Below, in pieces: positions 34,640 through 47,567 of a stretch of DNA of 64,000 bases. Made by a program: the position numbers and the translations under genes. How positions within the stretch are numbered: the stretch's first letter is position 1; each line of letters starts with the position of its first letter. The notes beneath the pieces are model-generated. The model worked only from the letters and a program-made list of their open reading frames with translations. It did no database searches and had not been told where the DNA came from. The DNA comes from CALMKX01 sp036274895 (GTDB taxonomy: Bacteria; Acidobacteriota; Thermoanaerobaculia; Multivoradales; SZUA-115), in the NCBI GenBank assembly GCA_036274895.1, contig DASUEU010000092.1:14284-78283 (forward strand), read 5' to 3'.

Positions 34640-36208
34640 ATGTGGTTGCCACGCCAACGAATCGTCCTCCGGGTCGCCCTGCTCCTGTCCTTCGCCTCGG
34701 CGACCCCCTCCCTTGCTGCCGTCCCCCACCAGTTCGTCGCCAAGCAGTACACGGAGATCCTCGGTCGGATCCCCGACCAGGGCGGCTGGGCCGGCAGCGT
34801 CTCCCACTTCAACGTCAATGGCTGCTCGAAAAGCTCCCTCAAGTCCTTCGGTCGGAGCTTCTACAGCTCGTCCGAGTTCACCAGCCTGGGCTACGACAAC
34901 GCCGCCAAGGTGCTGATCCTCTACCGCGCCATCCTCAACCGGGAGCCCGACAGCGGCGGCTTCACCAACTACTTCAACCTGCTCAACGCGGGTACGCCCC
35001 TTCTGACCATCGTCGACGCCTTCTATGACAGCGCGGAGTTCGGTGGCTTGGTCTCCCCGATCTGCAACAAGGACAGCTACGGCTTCGGGGCAGCCCCGGT
35101 GATCAATCTGCCGGTGACCACCGGGGGCTTTCAAGGGACTCAGGCCCAGCTCCAGGCCACCCTCAATGCGACACCGTCCGGGGGCACCGTCTCGCTGGCC
35201 CAGAAGGCCGTGGTCAAGCTCACTTCGGCGCTCACCGTTCCCGCCGGGGTCACCCTCACCACGCTCGGCACTCCCGACCACTACCATTACGCCCTGATGG
35301 GACGGCTGGTCCGAGACAGCCTCTTCGCTGGGCCCTCCGTGAAGCTGATGGGCGGTGCCAAGCTCAAGAACGTGTGGGTGGATGATTCGGGAGGGCGGCT
35401 CGGCCACAGCCATGCAGGCCAGACGGTGCAGCTCTTCGGCGGCGCCGGTACCACCGTCTCCCAGTGCGTGATCGGCAACCCCTCAGGCTGGTCCAGCCTC
35501 CAGACCCTGGGCTCGGCGGAGGGCTGGCCCTGTGCCAGCAACCAGATCGACCACAACCTGATCACCGCCTACTCGAGTTGCCACTTCCAGCGAGCGAGTT
35601 GCTCGAGCGGCTGCGAGCTCTGGGCGGACGGTCTCTCCCTCGCTTGTGAGAACACCACGGCCGAGTACAACGAGACGGTTGACGCCACGGACGTGCACAT
35701 CGTGGTGTTTCGGGCTCATCCCGCCGTGCAGCGCTCACAGGTGCGGTTCAACACTGCCCTGGCTGCCGGCAACTCCTCCTACGGCGGCATCGTGGCGGAC
35801 CCCCTCGGGCCGGCTGGGGCGACCTACGACTTCAACGGCACTTCCATCCATGACAACACCTTCTGGTCCGGCCGCGGCCACTACGACATCGGTCTCTCGG
35901 TGGGCACCCGTGCCTGGTTCGGCACCAACTCGGCGACCGGGACCGGTGCCTCCTTCACGGGCAATAACACGGGGACACAGCGGGCGATCGTGGACGTGGG
36001 GATCGGCGTGTCGGGGATGCTCAACGTGACCGTCCAGAGCAACAGCCTGCTCTCCACGCTGTCCAACTCAGGCGCCTGCCCGAACGGCGGTACCACCGTC
36101 AACGTCGGGGCTTCGGTGTCCGCGGGCTTCGCCTCGGGCAGCATCCAGTCCTACTCGGACCTGCTGATCCAGGGCTGCATCGGGCACGCCACGACCTGCC
36201 CGCCGTAA
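34640..36208 (+). CDS. Secreted DUF4214 and right-handed beta-helix protein
   Basis: 522 aa from the ATG at 34640, preceded by CGGAGGTATTGGCC; the frame is open further upstream. Signal peptide VALLLSFASATPSLAA. Residues 26-150 form a DUF4214-like helical domain (FVAKQYTEILGRIPDQGGWAGSV; LYRAILNREPDSGGFTNYFNLLN). Residues 170-515 are rich in Asn/Gly/Ser/Thr short strands (VSQCVIGNPSG, SNQIDHNLITAYSS, FNGTSIHDNTFW) typical of a parallel beta-helix, with several Cys pairs. Probably extracellular polysaccharide binding or cleaving; no catalytic set is identified. The 200 bases before it look like an AT-richer promoter region. Confidence 0.7.
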   Translation: MWLPRQRIVLRVALLLSFASATPSLAAVPHQFVAKQYTEILGRIPDQGGWAGSVSHFNVNGCSKSSLKSFGRSFYSSSEFTSLGYDNAAKVLILYRAILNREPDSGGFTNYFNLLNAGTPLLTIVDAFYDSAEFGGLVSPICNKDSYGFGAAPVINLPVTTGGFQGTQAQLQATLNATPSGGTVSLAQKAVVKLTSALTVPAGVTLTTLGTPDHYHYALMGRLVRDSLFAGPSVKLMGGAKLKNVWVDDSGGRLGHSHAGQTVQLFGGAGTTVSQCVIGNPSGWSSLQTLGSAEGWPCASNQIDHNLITAYSSCHFQRASCSSGCELWADGLSLACENTTAEYNETVDATDVHIVVFRAHPAVQRSQVRFNTALAAGNSSYGGIVADPLGPAGATYDFNGTSIHDNTFWSGRGHYDIGLSVGTRAWFGTNSATGTGASFTGNNTGTQRAIVDVGIGVSGMLNVTVQSNSLLSTLSNSGACPNGGTTVNVGASVSAGFASGSIQSYSDLLIQGCIGHATTCPP

Positions 36209-36224
36209 GCGCCCCGGCGGCCCC

Positions 36225-36370
36225 GCTGCCGTCCGGAAGGTGTAGGAGTGCTCCAGGACGCAGCACTTCTCGTAGGCGCGGAACTTGGCACCGCGGGGCG
36301 CCATGTCGCGAGGAGCGGTCTCCGGGGAGAGGATCTCGATCGAGGTCCTCGGCGCGAGTCGGCCCGGGCA
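36225..36370 (-). pseudogene. Relic of a Uma2-family (DUF820) endonuclease
   Basis: In the 274 bases between the DUF4214 and DUF2911 genes, the leftward strand reads TSIEILSPETAPRDM then AKFRAYEKCCVLEHSY. This fits the Uma2 core (IEVLSPSTxxxDxxxKxxxYxxxGVxEYW). No start codon or intact frame surrounds it, and the upstream part (AVAELLALDTVFELRAGLPG) is in another frame. I read it as a decayed gene fragment. Confidence 0.4.
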
Positions 36371-36482
36371 AGCCCGCCCGCAGCTCGAAGACGGTATCCA
36401 GCGCCAGAAGCTCGGCGACGGCCATGGCGAGGATGGCAATCGAGGACCGCCGGGGCCGGCGGTCCTCCTCGGAGCCCTGTCT

Positions 36483-37625
36483 CTACGGGCTCTCCAGCTG
36501 GCGGATGAACCCTTCGACGTTGGTGCGGCTGGCGGCGTCGGGGGCCTGGGCGAGGGCCTTCTTGGCGTAGTCGAGGGCCTCCTTCTTCTTGCCCACGCCG
36601 GCATAGCCCCGGGCCAGGCCGAAGAGCACCGGCCACTCGCCGGGATGCCGTTTGGCATTGATCTCGAAGATCGCCAGGGCCTCCTCGTTGCGCCCCTGGC
36701 CCTGCAGCCGTCGGCCGTAGAGGTGGACGTCGACGACCGTCGCCGTCGGGTGGGCGAGGGCCTTCTCGCGGGTCTTCTTGGCCTCGGCGGCTCGTCCCGT
36801 CGCCTCTTCGAGGTCGGCCACGGTGGAGAGCGAGGTGAAGTTCTCGTTGCCGCCGAACTGGTTGCCGTCGGCGCCGCGGCGAGCCCAGAGCAGAGCCTCC
36901 TCCAGGTTGACCTGGTTGGCGAGGCAGTAGCCCGCGGCGGCGTTCCAGTTCTGCCACGCGAAGCCGGAGCTGGAGCGCAGTTCTTCGCGCAGGCGGGCGA
37001 CGTAGAGGTCCTTGGCGTTGTCGACCTTGATCGTGAAGGGGACCCGCAGCCTCTCCCACTTGAGGGCCGCCGTGGCCTGGTCGGGCTTGCGATCGACGAA
37101 GTCGTAGGTCAGCCACTCGGTGTGCTCGTTGGCTTCCGCGCGGGTCTTGACCCGCAGGGCGTCCTCCTTGGCGTCGTAGAAGAAGCTGCCCCAGGAAGTG
37201 TGGTTCTTCGAGAAGATCACCGTCCACTCCTCCGGGCCGGGGACGAAGTGGAGCCCGTAGGAGCCGGCGGGCAGGGGCTGGCCCTGGACCGTCACGTCAT
37301 GGGAGACGGAGAAGACGGTGTTCTCGTTGGCGCCACCCCGCCACGGGCACTGGTCACCGCAGGTGCCAAAGCCCAGGTTGGCCATGCCCCAGGGCACCAG
37401 GGCGCCCCAGATCTTGCCGGTGCGGTCCGAGCCGTCGGGGGCGTGGACGTCGGGGCTGCTGTAGTCGATGGTCACCCGAACGAGGCCGATGTGCTGGGTG
37501 ACCGAGGACTTCTGGTTGTCGCCGCTGGTGGGCAGGCTCAAGCCGGGCCACTGGGCGAGGGCGGGTGTCGCGGCGGCGAGCAGGGCGATGATCCCGCTCG
37601 CGAAGGCAGTTCTCTTCTGCAGCAT
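36483..37625 (-). CDS. Secreted DUF2911 and TPR protein
   Basis: 380 aa from the ATG at 37625 with SD GAAAGGAGACTCC. Signal peptide ASGIIALLAAATPALA-QWP. Residues 35-190 are a DUF2911 domain (VTIDYSSPDVHAPDGSDRTGKIWGALVPWG, PLPAGSYGLHFVPGPEEWTVIFSKNH). Residues 220-375 are TPR-like (LEEALLWARRGAD, EALAIFEINAKRHPGEWPVLFGLARGYAGVGKKKEALDYAKKAL). Common in Acidobacteriota and Bacteroidota; molecular function unknown, periplasmic by its signal. A Cys pair in GTCGDQCPW may form a disulfide. Confidence 0.8.
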   Translation of the reverse strand: MLQKRTAFASGIIALLAAATPALAQWPGLSLPTSGDNQKSSVTQHIGLVRVTIDYSSPDVHAPDGSDRTGKIWGALVPWGMANLGFGTCGDQCPWRGGANENTVFSVSHDVTVQGQPLPAGSYGLHFVPGPEEWTVIFSKNHTSWGSFFYDAKEDALRVKTRAEANEHTEWLTYDFVDRKPDQATAALKWERLRVPFTIKVDNAKDLYVARLREELRSSSGFAWQNWNAAAGYCLANQVNLEEALLWARRGADGNQFGGNENFTSLSTVADLEEATGRAAEAKKTREKALAHPTATVVDVHLYGRRLQGQGRNEEALAIFEINAKRHPGEWPVLFGLARGYAGVGKKKEALDYAKKALAQAPDAASRTNVEGFIRQLESP

Positions 37626-37779
37626 GGAGTCTCCTTTCATCGAGCGAGCTACGGCGGGACAGGGAGAAGGTTCTCGCAGCGGCGGAGTCCTTCTCGTCAC
37701 CCTGGCGTCCGCGCTCGACCCTCGATAGCATCCGGCCGGTCGGGTTCAGCGATTTCCAGCTCAGGATGGGAGGTTCGCG

Positions 37780-38268
37780 ATGTTCTGCCCCCAGTGTGGC
37801 AGCGAGTATCGGCCGGGGTTCACGGAGTGCGCGGATTGCGGTGTGCCGTTGGTGGAGGCGGCGCCGGACGCGGAGTCGGTCGAGAAGTTCCAGGCGCGGG
37901 CGGGCGACGGCACCATCGTCTCGGAGGAGGCCACGGTGCTCGGCGGCAAGGCCCTCTCCTGCCAGCATTGCGGCGGCACCTCGTTCTCGAGCCGCACGAT
38001 CCAGCTCAACACCCGTGGCCTCACCTTTCTTTCCCTCGAGTGGATGAACCGTGCCGCCACCGTCTTCGTCTGCGTGCGTTGCGGCCACCTGCACTGGTTC
38101 CTCGCCCCCGAGGTGGAGGTGCAGCGTGCCGCCGTCGCCCCCGAGATGGAGGAAGAGGAGCTGGGCGACGAGGAGGAGACTCCCTCGCAGTGCATGTCCT
38201 GTGGCGCCGAGATGCCGGTCGGGGCGGTGCGCTGCAGCCGCTGCGGCTGGTCCTACCAGGCAGAGTAG
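37780..38268 (+). CDS. Zinc-ribbon protein with three metal-binding knuckle sets
   Basis: 162 aa. Paired CxxC knuckles: MFCPQCGSEYRPGFTECADCGVPL (residues 3-23), CQHCGG...CVRCGHLHWF (about 60-102), and a C-terminal CMSCGAEMPVGAVRCSRCGWSY (about 138-156). An acidic linker (EMEEEELGDEEET) separates the last two. Cytoplasmic, no catalytic domain. It resembles small proteins annotated only as zinc-ribbon domain proteins. The next gene starts 14 bases downstream and may be co-transcribed. Confidence 0.75.
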   Translation: MFCPQCGSEYRPGFTECADCGVPLVEAAPDAESVEKFQARAGDGTIVSEEATVLGGKALSCQHCGGTSFSSRTIQLNTRGLTFLSLEWMNRAATVFVCVRCGHLHWFLAPEVEVQRAAVAPEMEEEELGDEEETPSQCMSCGAEMPVGAVRCSRCGWSYQAE

Positions 38269-38282
38269 GCGACGGGCGCCTC

Positions 38283-38849
38283 GTGCAGGGCCTTTCCATC
38301 ACCCACAGCCCCGGCTCCACGCCGGAGGGGCGTAGTCACTTCGAGGTCTTGTTCCGCCCGATCCTCAATGACCTCGAGCGCTACTACTGGCTCGGGGAGG
38401 GGCCCTCGACGCCGCTGATCGATCTCTGGCACGAGAACGGCCGGATCTTCGAGTCCTTGACCGTCGAGCTGCCGACCGAGCGGGGTGGACAGTCCATCGC
38501 CCACCAGCTTTTCCGGCCGGGGACTCTGCCTGGCTTCGCGAGCTTCCTACGCGACGACTGGCTGACCCTGATCGGGCTCTCCGGCTCGCGGGACCAGGTG
38601 CTCGCGGCGACCCGGGCCTTCCTCGACTGGTCCTTTTCGGCCTTCGGCCTCGCCGAGGTACCGGAGGGCACCACCTTCTACGAGCTGATCCTCAGCTCGT
38701 CGCCGCTGTGCTTCTTCTGCGACGAGGGCCGGCGCTGGGAGGTCTACGCCCGGGACGCCCGCCTCCTCTCCCGCATGCGCCGGCACCTGCGCTCCCTTGG
38801 CGGGGTCGAAGTGGTCGAGCGCAAGCTGATGGACCGGGCGCTGGGCTGA
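38283..38849 (+). CDS. Conserved-looking protein of unknown function
   Basis: 188 aa from a GTG at 38283, the first usable start after the zinc-ribbon gene. No domain is recognised. It is rich in aromatic residues and predicted mixed alpha/beta (HFEVLFRPILNDLERYYWLGEG, FASFLRDDWLTLIGLSGSRDQVLAATRAFLDW), with one CFFC pair (SSSPLCFFCDEGRRW) and a basic C-terminus. Codon use matches the neighbours. It probably forms a pair with the zinc-ribbon gene. Confidence 0.6.
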   Translation: MQGLSITHSPGSTPEGRSHFEVLFRPILNDLERYYWLGEGPSTPLIDLWHENGRIFESLTVELPTERGGQSIAHQLFRPGTLPGFASFLRDDWLTLIGLSGSRDQVLAATRAFLDWSFSAFGLAEVPEGTTFYELILSSSPLCFFCDEGRRWEVYARDARLLSRMRRHLRSLGGVEVVERKLMDRALG

Positions 38850-39180
38850 AGCGCGGCTTCTTTTTTCTCCACGAGGTGAGGAGAAACCCCCCCGCCGTCC
38901 GTCCAATCTCATAGTGGACGGAAGCTGAGACGCGCCGCTTCGGGTTCCGCTGGCCGGAGCGCCCTTGGGGTTGCCCACGACAATTGCATCGCGGGCGCTA
39001 CGGTGGAGCCGGCTCCCTCTCCCCCGGTCCCGCCGGCTGCGGGGGGAGGGGGCCGGGTTCCTTCTCGGCGCGGGGAGCCTTGCGGCATGTTCGGTTTCGA
39101 GCCTCTGTCCACCGGTCCCAGCCTCGATCCCTCCGGCCGCCTGCGGCCCCACCGCCTCTGCCCTGTGCGGCGCCTTCCTC
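38850..39180. other. Intergenic region without a gene
   Basis: 331 bases between convergent genes. TTCTTTTTTCTCC soon after the first stop could serve as a poly-T release site, and GTCCGTCC...GGACGGA (about 38897-38922) forms a weak hairpin. No open frame with plausible codon use, no RNA gene and no repeat module is recognisable in the remainder. Confidence 0.5.
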
Positions 39181-42071
<2,891 letters not shown>

Positions 42072-42075
<4 letters not shown>

Positions 42076-44831
42076 CGCGAGGTTGCCTCGCCGGCGACGC
42101 GTCCTCTCGCCCGGACCAGCTGGGCTTCGAGCCGCTCGCCGTAGGACTCGGCTCCCCGGGCCGCCAGGGCTTCGTCGAGCAGCGTTCCGGCCCGAGCTCG
42201 CGCTTCCGGCCGGCCGGTGGCGATCAGGGCCTCGGCCAGCTCGAGGGAGGTGCGGACGACATCGCGATGGCTCGCGCGGCCGTAGCGGGCGATCTCCCGC
42301 TCGCGCAGGGTCGAGAGCACCCGCTCCGCCTCGGCCAGCTCGCCGCTCCGGCGCAGCAGTTCGCCGAGCTGGCGGGTCGGCAGCAGAAGGTCGGGGCTCT
42401 GCTGCCCTGCGCTCGCCGCCAGCCGTGCCAGGGCCTCTTTCATCGCCGCCGGCCCGGAGCCCGGATCGCCCCGGCGGGCCCTTCCCCAGGCCAGGCTGGC
42501 GGCGGCGCGGCGGGTCGGGACGGCGTCCTCTCCGGCCGCGGCGCGGCAGATCGCGAGGGCTCGCTCGAGCGCCGCCACTCCCTCGTCGAAGCGCTCCTGG
42601 GCGATCCGGCCGAGCCCGACCAGGCGCTCGACGTTGCAGGCCTCGACGCGGCCGCCCCCGTAGACCAGGAGGGCCTCGCCGAAGGCCGCCTCGGCCTCCT
42701 CGAAGCGCTCCTGGCCGGAGAGGAGGATGCCCAGCTGGGTCAGGGCGGAGGCCATGGCCAGGTGGCCCGGGGGCAGGATGACCCGCTGGGCCTCGAGACC
42801 CAGCCGCAGCTCGCTCTCGGCCTCCCGCGAGCGCCCGATGCGCTCGAGCAGGGTGCCGTAGGTCACGTGGGCGAAGGCGGTCGCCGGGTGGCGGGGCCCC
42901 ATCGCCTTCTCCATCACCGGCAGGGCGCGCCGGTAGGCATCCGCCGCTTCGTCGAAGCGGTCGAGGTCGCGCAGGCGGTTGGCCACCAGCTGGAGGTTCC
43001 AGGCGGTGTCCGGGTCGTCGTCCCCCTTCAACCGGCGGTAGACCTCGTAGGCCTCCTGCTGGAGCACCAGGGCGCGCTCGGTCTCGCGCTGCTGCTGGAG
43101 GGCCATGGCCAGCCGGGCCTTGGTGTTGGCCACGCAGAGGTCGAGGGGGCCATGGCCGGCCTCGACGATGGGCACCGCTTCGCTCAGGTGCTCGACCGCC
43201 CCGGCGACATCGCCGGAGTCGAGGGCGCCGTTGCCCATCATGGTCAGGGCGTGGCCGGTGTCGAGGGCACCGGGGGGCAGGTGCTCGCGGGCCAGGGCCA
43301 GGGAGCGCCGGGCGTGCTGGTAGCCGGTCTCGACGGCACCGAGGGCGAACTCGATCTCGGCGATCGAGTTGTAGAGCTCAACCTGCAGGTCCGGGCTCGC
43401 GGCGAGCTCGGTCTCGATCCGTCGCGCCCCCTGCTCGAGGACGTCGCGGGCGGTAAGGGTCTGGCCCTGCGCCTGCGCCGGATCGGCCTGCTTGAAGATC
43501 GAGATCATGAAGTCGCGGACCTGCTCGGCCCGCTGGGCCTGGGCGTCGGCGCGCCGCGCCTCGGCGCGGGCGATCGAGGCCTGCCAGAGGGCCGCCGCGA
43601 GGCCGCCGGTCAGCGAGGCGGTGACCAGCAGCGCGGCCGCGGCGACCAGCCGGTTGCGCGCCACCCACTTGCGCAAGCGGTAGCGCGCGGAGTCCGGGCG
43701 GGCGAGGATCGGCCGGCCGCCCAGGAAACGCTCGAGCTCCTCGGCGAGCGTGGCCGCCGAGCGGTAGCGCCGGGCCGGGTCTCGCTGGAGGGCCTTGGCG
43801 AGGACGGTGTCGAGCTCGCCCTGGAGCCGGCGGGCGGCCTGGCCGGGGTCGGCGATCCCGGCCTCCTGGGCCTCTTCGGCCGAGAGGGCGCGCACGGCGG
43901 TGCTGGCGCGGGTGGCGGTCTCGGTGCCCACCTCGGCGACCAGCGCCGGCAGGCTGCGCGACTCACGCTGGTGGGGCAGGCGGCCGGTCAGGAGCTGGAA
44001 GAGCAGGACCCCCAGGGCATAGACGTCGGTGGCCGTGGTCACCGGCTCGCCGAGGATCTGCTCGGGGGCGGCGTAGTTGGGGGTGAGCGGCCGGTCCTCC
44101 AGCCGCGTCAGGCCCCCGCCGTCGGCCTCGTCGAGGAGCTTGGCGATGCCGAAGTCGAGCAGCTTCACCCGGCCGTCGCGGGTGAGCAGGAGGTTCGAGG
44201 GCTTCAAGTCACGGTGGACCACCAGGCGCTGGTGGGCGGCATCGACCGCCTCGGCGACCTCCTTGACCAGGCGGACGCGCCGCTCGAGGGAGGCGCCGGT
44301 GCGGCTGCAATGGGCGAACAGGGGCTCACCCTCGACGTGCTCCATGACGAAGTAGGGCCGACCGTCCTCGGCCGAGCCGCCGTCGAGCAGGCGGGCGATG
44401 CCGGGATGGTCGAGGCGGGCGAGGATCTGGCGCTCGATCAAAAAGCGGCGGACGATTTCCCGGCTGTCCATGCCGCGCTTGATCAGCTTGAGGGCGACCC
44501 GCTGCTCGAAGTGGCCGTCGGCCCTCTCGGCCAGGTAGACCTCCCCCATGCCGCCCAGGCCGATCGGCTCGAGGATCCGCCAAGCGCCGACCAGGGTGCC
44601 GGCGGCGAGCTCCGGGCGAGGGGCGGAGTCCGGGATGGCAGGGAGGGCTTCGGCGGGGATGTCGCCCAGGGGGCGGTCGAGGAAGTCGGCCGAGGCGTCC
44701 TCGTCGGCGGCGAGCAGGGCGCGCAGGCGCTGGGCCAGGGTGGGCTCCTGCCGTTCGAGGTGAGCGAGACGCTCGGCCCGTCTCGCCGGGGGCAGCTCGA
44801 GGAGCTCGTCGAAGAGGCTCTCCCAGTCCAC
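42072..44831 (-). CDS. Ser/Thr protein kinase with membrane helix and C-terminal TPR domain (second of three)
   Basis: 919 aa, same layout as its neighbours. N-terminal helices MDWESLFDELLELPPARRAERL; kinase about 82-350 with GLGGMGEVYLAERADG, ALKLI, HRDLKPSNLLL, LLDFGIAKL and APEQILGE; a membrane helix (LVAAAALLVTASLTGGLAAALW); then TPR-type repeats to the end (TAFAHVTYGTLLERIGRSREAESELRLGLEAQR). All catalytic residues are present. It starts 9 bases after the first kinase stop and overlaps the third by 4 bases, so the three are made together. Confidence 0.92.
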
Positions 44832-44840
44832 GGGCCGTTT

Positions 44841-47480
44841 CTATTCTGTTCGGGGCGGTGCGGCAAGCCGGGTCGCCGGCTCGCGAGCACGGTCGAGCAC
44901 CTCGGTGGTCGCCACCACCTCGAAGTGGTCGGGTCGGCCGTAGAGCTCGAGCTCGCGCTCGCGCAGGGCGGAGAGCACTGCCACGGCTTCAGCCGGCCGG
45001 CCGGTGGCGAGCAGCAGCTGGCCGAGCTGGCGCCGGGGCAGCAGCGCCTCCAGGGCCCCTGCCCCGCCCTGCTCTTCGATGCGAGCGATGGCCCTGCGCA
45101 GCGCCGCCTCCCCCTCCGCCACCTGGCCCAGGAGGCCACGGGCCAGACCCAGATTGGCCAGCACTTGCTGCACGCGCACGCTTTCTTCGGGGAATTGGGC
45201 GCCCAGCACCGAGGCCGCCTCCTCGAAGAGGGGGACGGCCTCGGCCGGCCGGCCCTGGGCGAGGCGGACCAGGCCCAGCTGGCGCAAGCAGACGCCCCTC
45301 GACCACCGGCCGGGCGGCAGCAGCGAGAGCGCCTCGGCGACGGCCGCTTCGGACTCCTCGAAACGGTTCAGGTGATAGAGGATGCGGCCGAGCTGGATGA
45401 GCGAGCGGGGGAGCACCGGGTGGCCGGGCGGCATGATCTCGCGCTGGGCTCCGAGCCCCTTGCGCACCTCGGCTTCGGCCTCGCCGAGCTCGCCCAGGAG
45501 CGCCAGGTGGCTGCCGAGCGACACGTGGCCGTCCGCCGTCGCCGGATGTCGGCCCCCCCAGGCTCGCTCCATCACCTCCACGCTCCGGCGGTAACCGGCT
45601 TCGGCCTCCTCCCAGCGCATCGCTTCGCGCAGAGCATTGGCGAGTTGCACGAGATGCCAGCCGGCGTCGGGATCGTCCTCGCCATAGGCCTTCTTGCGCT
45701 CCTCGTAGACTTCTTCGAGCAAGACCACGGCGCGTTCGTACTGCCGCATGTTGAAGTAGCTGCTCGCCAACTCGGTCTTGGCCGTGGTGAGGCTCAGCTC
45801 TCCGGGCTTCAGCCGCGCGCTGAGCAAGGCGATGGCTTCCTCGAACGGAGCGATGGACTGTTCGATCTGGCTCATGGCCAAGAGTGCGCTACCCTCCTCG
45901 AACCGGAGGTAGCCCCGGCGCAGGGTGTTCTTCGAGCTGCTCGGTCCCAGCGCCGTTAGGCCCCGGCGGGCGTGCTCCAGTGCCGACTGGGAAAGGCCCA
46001 GCTCGTTCTCGATGTGGGCGATCATGGCCAGCAGGTCGGCCTGGATGCCGGGATCGTCCTCGAGCTCCTCACCGACCCGCTCGGCGCCTCGGGCGAGGAG
46101 CTGGCGGGCCGTCGCTTCGGAGCCCTGGGCGACCGAAGGGTCCGCGGCGAGGAAGATCGAGATCAGGAAGTCGCGGATGCGCTCCGCCCGCTCGGTTTCC
46201 TGGCGGGCCACGCGGGCCTGCCAGAGGGAGACGGCGAGCCCGCCGGTGAGTGAGAGCACCACCAGGGCCGCGGCACCGGCCACCAGACGGTTGCGGCGTA
46301 CCCACTTCTTCAGGCGATAGAGCGCGGTGACCGGCCGGGCGAGGATCGGCTTGCCGTCGAGGAAGCGCCCGAGATCCTCGGCGAAGGCTGCGGCCGAGCG
46401 GTAACGCCGGGCCGGGTCCCGCTCCAGGGCGCGGGCCAGGATGGTGTCGAGGTCGCCGGCGAGCCGGCGGGAGAAGCGGGCGGGGTCGTCGATGCCGAGT
46501 GCCCGCGCCTGCTCGCCGGCCAAGCTGCGCACCGCCGTGCTGGCGCGGGTCAGGGTCTCGGACTCCAGCTCGGCCACCAGGGCCGGCAGGGCGCGGGCCT
46601 CGCGCTCGTGGGGCAAGCGCCCAGCGAGCAGCTGGTAGAGCAGCACGCCCAGGGCATAGACGTCCGTCGCGGTGGTGATCGGCTCGCCCAGGATCTGCTC
46701 GGGCGCCGCGTAAGCCGGGGTGAGCGCCCGCGACTCCAGGCGGGTCAGGATGGTGCCGGCGGTCTCGCCGGTGAGCTTGGCGATGCCGAAGTCCAGCAGC
46801 TTCACCCGGCCGTCGCGGGTGAGCAGGATGTTCGAGGGCTTCAAGTCCCGGTGCACCACCAGGCGCTGGTGCGCGGCATCGACCGCCTCGGCGATCTCGC
46901 GGATCAGCCGTACCCGCTCTTCGACGCTGGGCACCGTGCGGGCGCAGTGGGCGAGCAGAGGCTCGCCGTCGACGTGCTCCATCACGAAGTAGGGCCGGCC
47001 GTCGGCCGAGGAGCCGCCGTCGAGCAGGCGGGCGATACCGGGATGGTCCAGATGGGCCAGGATCTGCCGCTCGGTGAGGAACCGGCGCACGATCTCGGCC
47101 GAGTCCATGCCCCGCTTGATCAGCTTCAGGGCCACCTTCTGCTCGAAGGCGCCGTCGGCCCGTTCGGCGAGATAGACCTCCCCCATACCACCCTGGCCGA
47201 TGCGGGTGACGATGCGATAGGGGCCGATGAGTGTTCCGGCCGGCAGGGTCAGGTCCCGCCAGCCCTCCGGCGGGGCGGGGAAGGCCTCGAGCGGCAGCTC
47301 GGCGACCGGCCGGCCGAGGAAGGAATCGGAGGCGTCGTCGTCCGCGGCCAGGAGGGCGCGCAGCCGCTGTGCCAGGGCCGGATCCCGCTGCTCGATCTCC
47401 GCCAGCGGCGCCTCACGCTCAGCCGGCGGCAGGTCGAGCAGAGCGTCGAAGAGACTCTCCCACGTGGCAGTGGGGTCCAT
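44841..47480 (-). CDS. Ser/Thr protein kinase with membrane helix and C-terminal TPR domain (first of three)
   Basis: About 879 aa from the ATG at 47480, chosen because the paralogs begin just before the shared WESLFD motif. ATGs at 47489 and 47525 are also in frame, and none has a clear SD. Kinase motifs: GQGGMGEVYLAERADG, ALKLI, HRDLKPSNILL, LLDFGIAKL, ALTPAYAAPEQI. A membrane helix (LVAGAAALVVLSLTGGLAVSLW) is followed by TPR-like repeats. It lies downstream of an ECF sigma gene, a pairing common in Acidobacteriota and Planctomycetota. Confidence 0.9.
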   Translation of the reverse strand: MDPTATWESLFDALLDLPPAEREAPLAEIEQRDPALAQRLRALLAADDDASDSFLGRPVAELPLEAFPAPPEGWRDLTLPAGTLIGPYRIVTRIGQGGMGEVYLAERADGAFEQKVALKLIKRGMDSAEIVRRFLTERQILAHLDHPGIARLLDGGSSADGRPYFVMEHVDGEPLLAHCARTVPSVEERVRLIREIAEAVDAAHQRLVVHRDLKPSNILLTRDGRVKLLDFGIAKLTGETAGTILTRLESRALTPAYAAPEQILGEPITTATDVYALGVLLYQLLAGRLPHEREARALPALVAELESETLTRASTAVRSLAGEQARALGIDDPARFSRRLAGDLDTILARALERDPARRYRSAAAFAEDLGRFLDGKPILARPVTALYRLKKWVRRNRLVAGAAALVVLSLTGGLAVSLWQARVARQETERAERIRDFLISIFLAADPSVAQGSEATARQLLARGAERVGEELEDDPGIQADLLAMIAHIENELGLSQSALEHARRGLTALGPSSSKNTLRRGYLRFEEGSALLAMSQIEQSIAPFEEAIALLSARLKPGELSLTTAKTELASSYFNMRQYERAVVLLEEVYEERKKAYGEDDPDAGWHLVQLANALREAMRWEEAEAGYRRSVEVMERAWGGRHPATADGHVSLGSHLALLGELGEAEAEVRKGLGAQREIMPPGHPVLPRSLIQLGRILYHLNRFEESEAAVAEALSLLPPGRWSRGVCLRQLGLVRLAQGRPAEAVPLFEEAASVLGAQFPEESVRVQQVLANLGLARGLLGQVAEGEAALRRAIARIEEQGGAGALEALLPRRQLGQLLLATGRPAEAVAVLSALRERELELYGRPDHFEVVATTEVLDRAREPATRLAAPPRTE

Positions 47481-47540
47481 GTCGGGCATGCCGCAGGTAC
47501 GCAGGGGCCGGCGGGATTGGGACATTCGCCGCGGGCCGGG

Positions 47541-47566
47541 AGAGGGGGGATCGAGGGGGTGAGGGC
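47541..47566. repeat. Second copy of the CCCTCACCCC-CTCGATCC repeat (inverse orientation)
   Basis: GAGGGGGGATCGAGGGGGTGAGGG here is, apart from one base, the reverse complement of the 25 bases starting at 29152. It lies in the gap between the sigma gene and the first kinase gene. Confidence 0.5.
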
Positions 47567-47567
47567 G

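Noticed and set aside
42267..45959. A 1230-codon + strand frame opposite the kinase genes
   Set aside because: Composition (Gly, Ala, Glu, His repeats) mirrors kinase codons; the opposite strand has complete kinase motifs.
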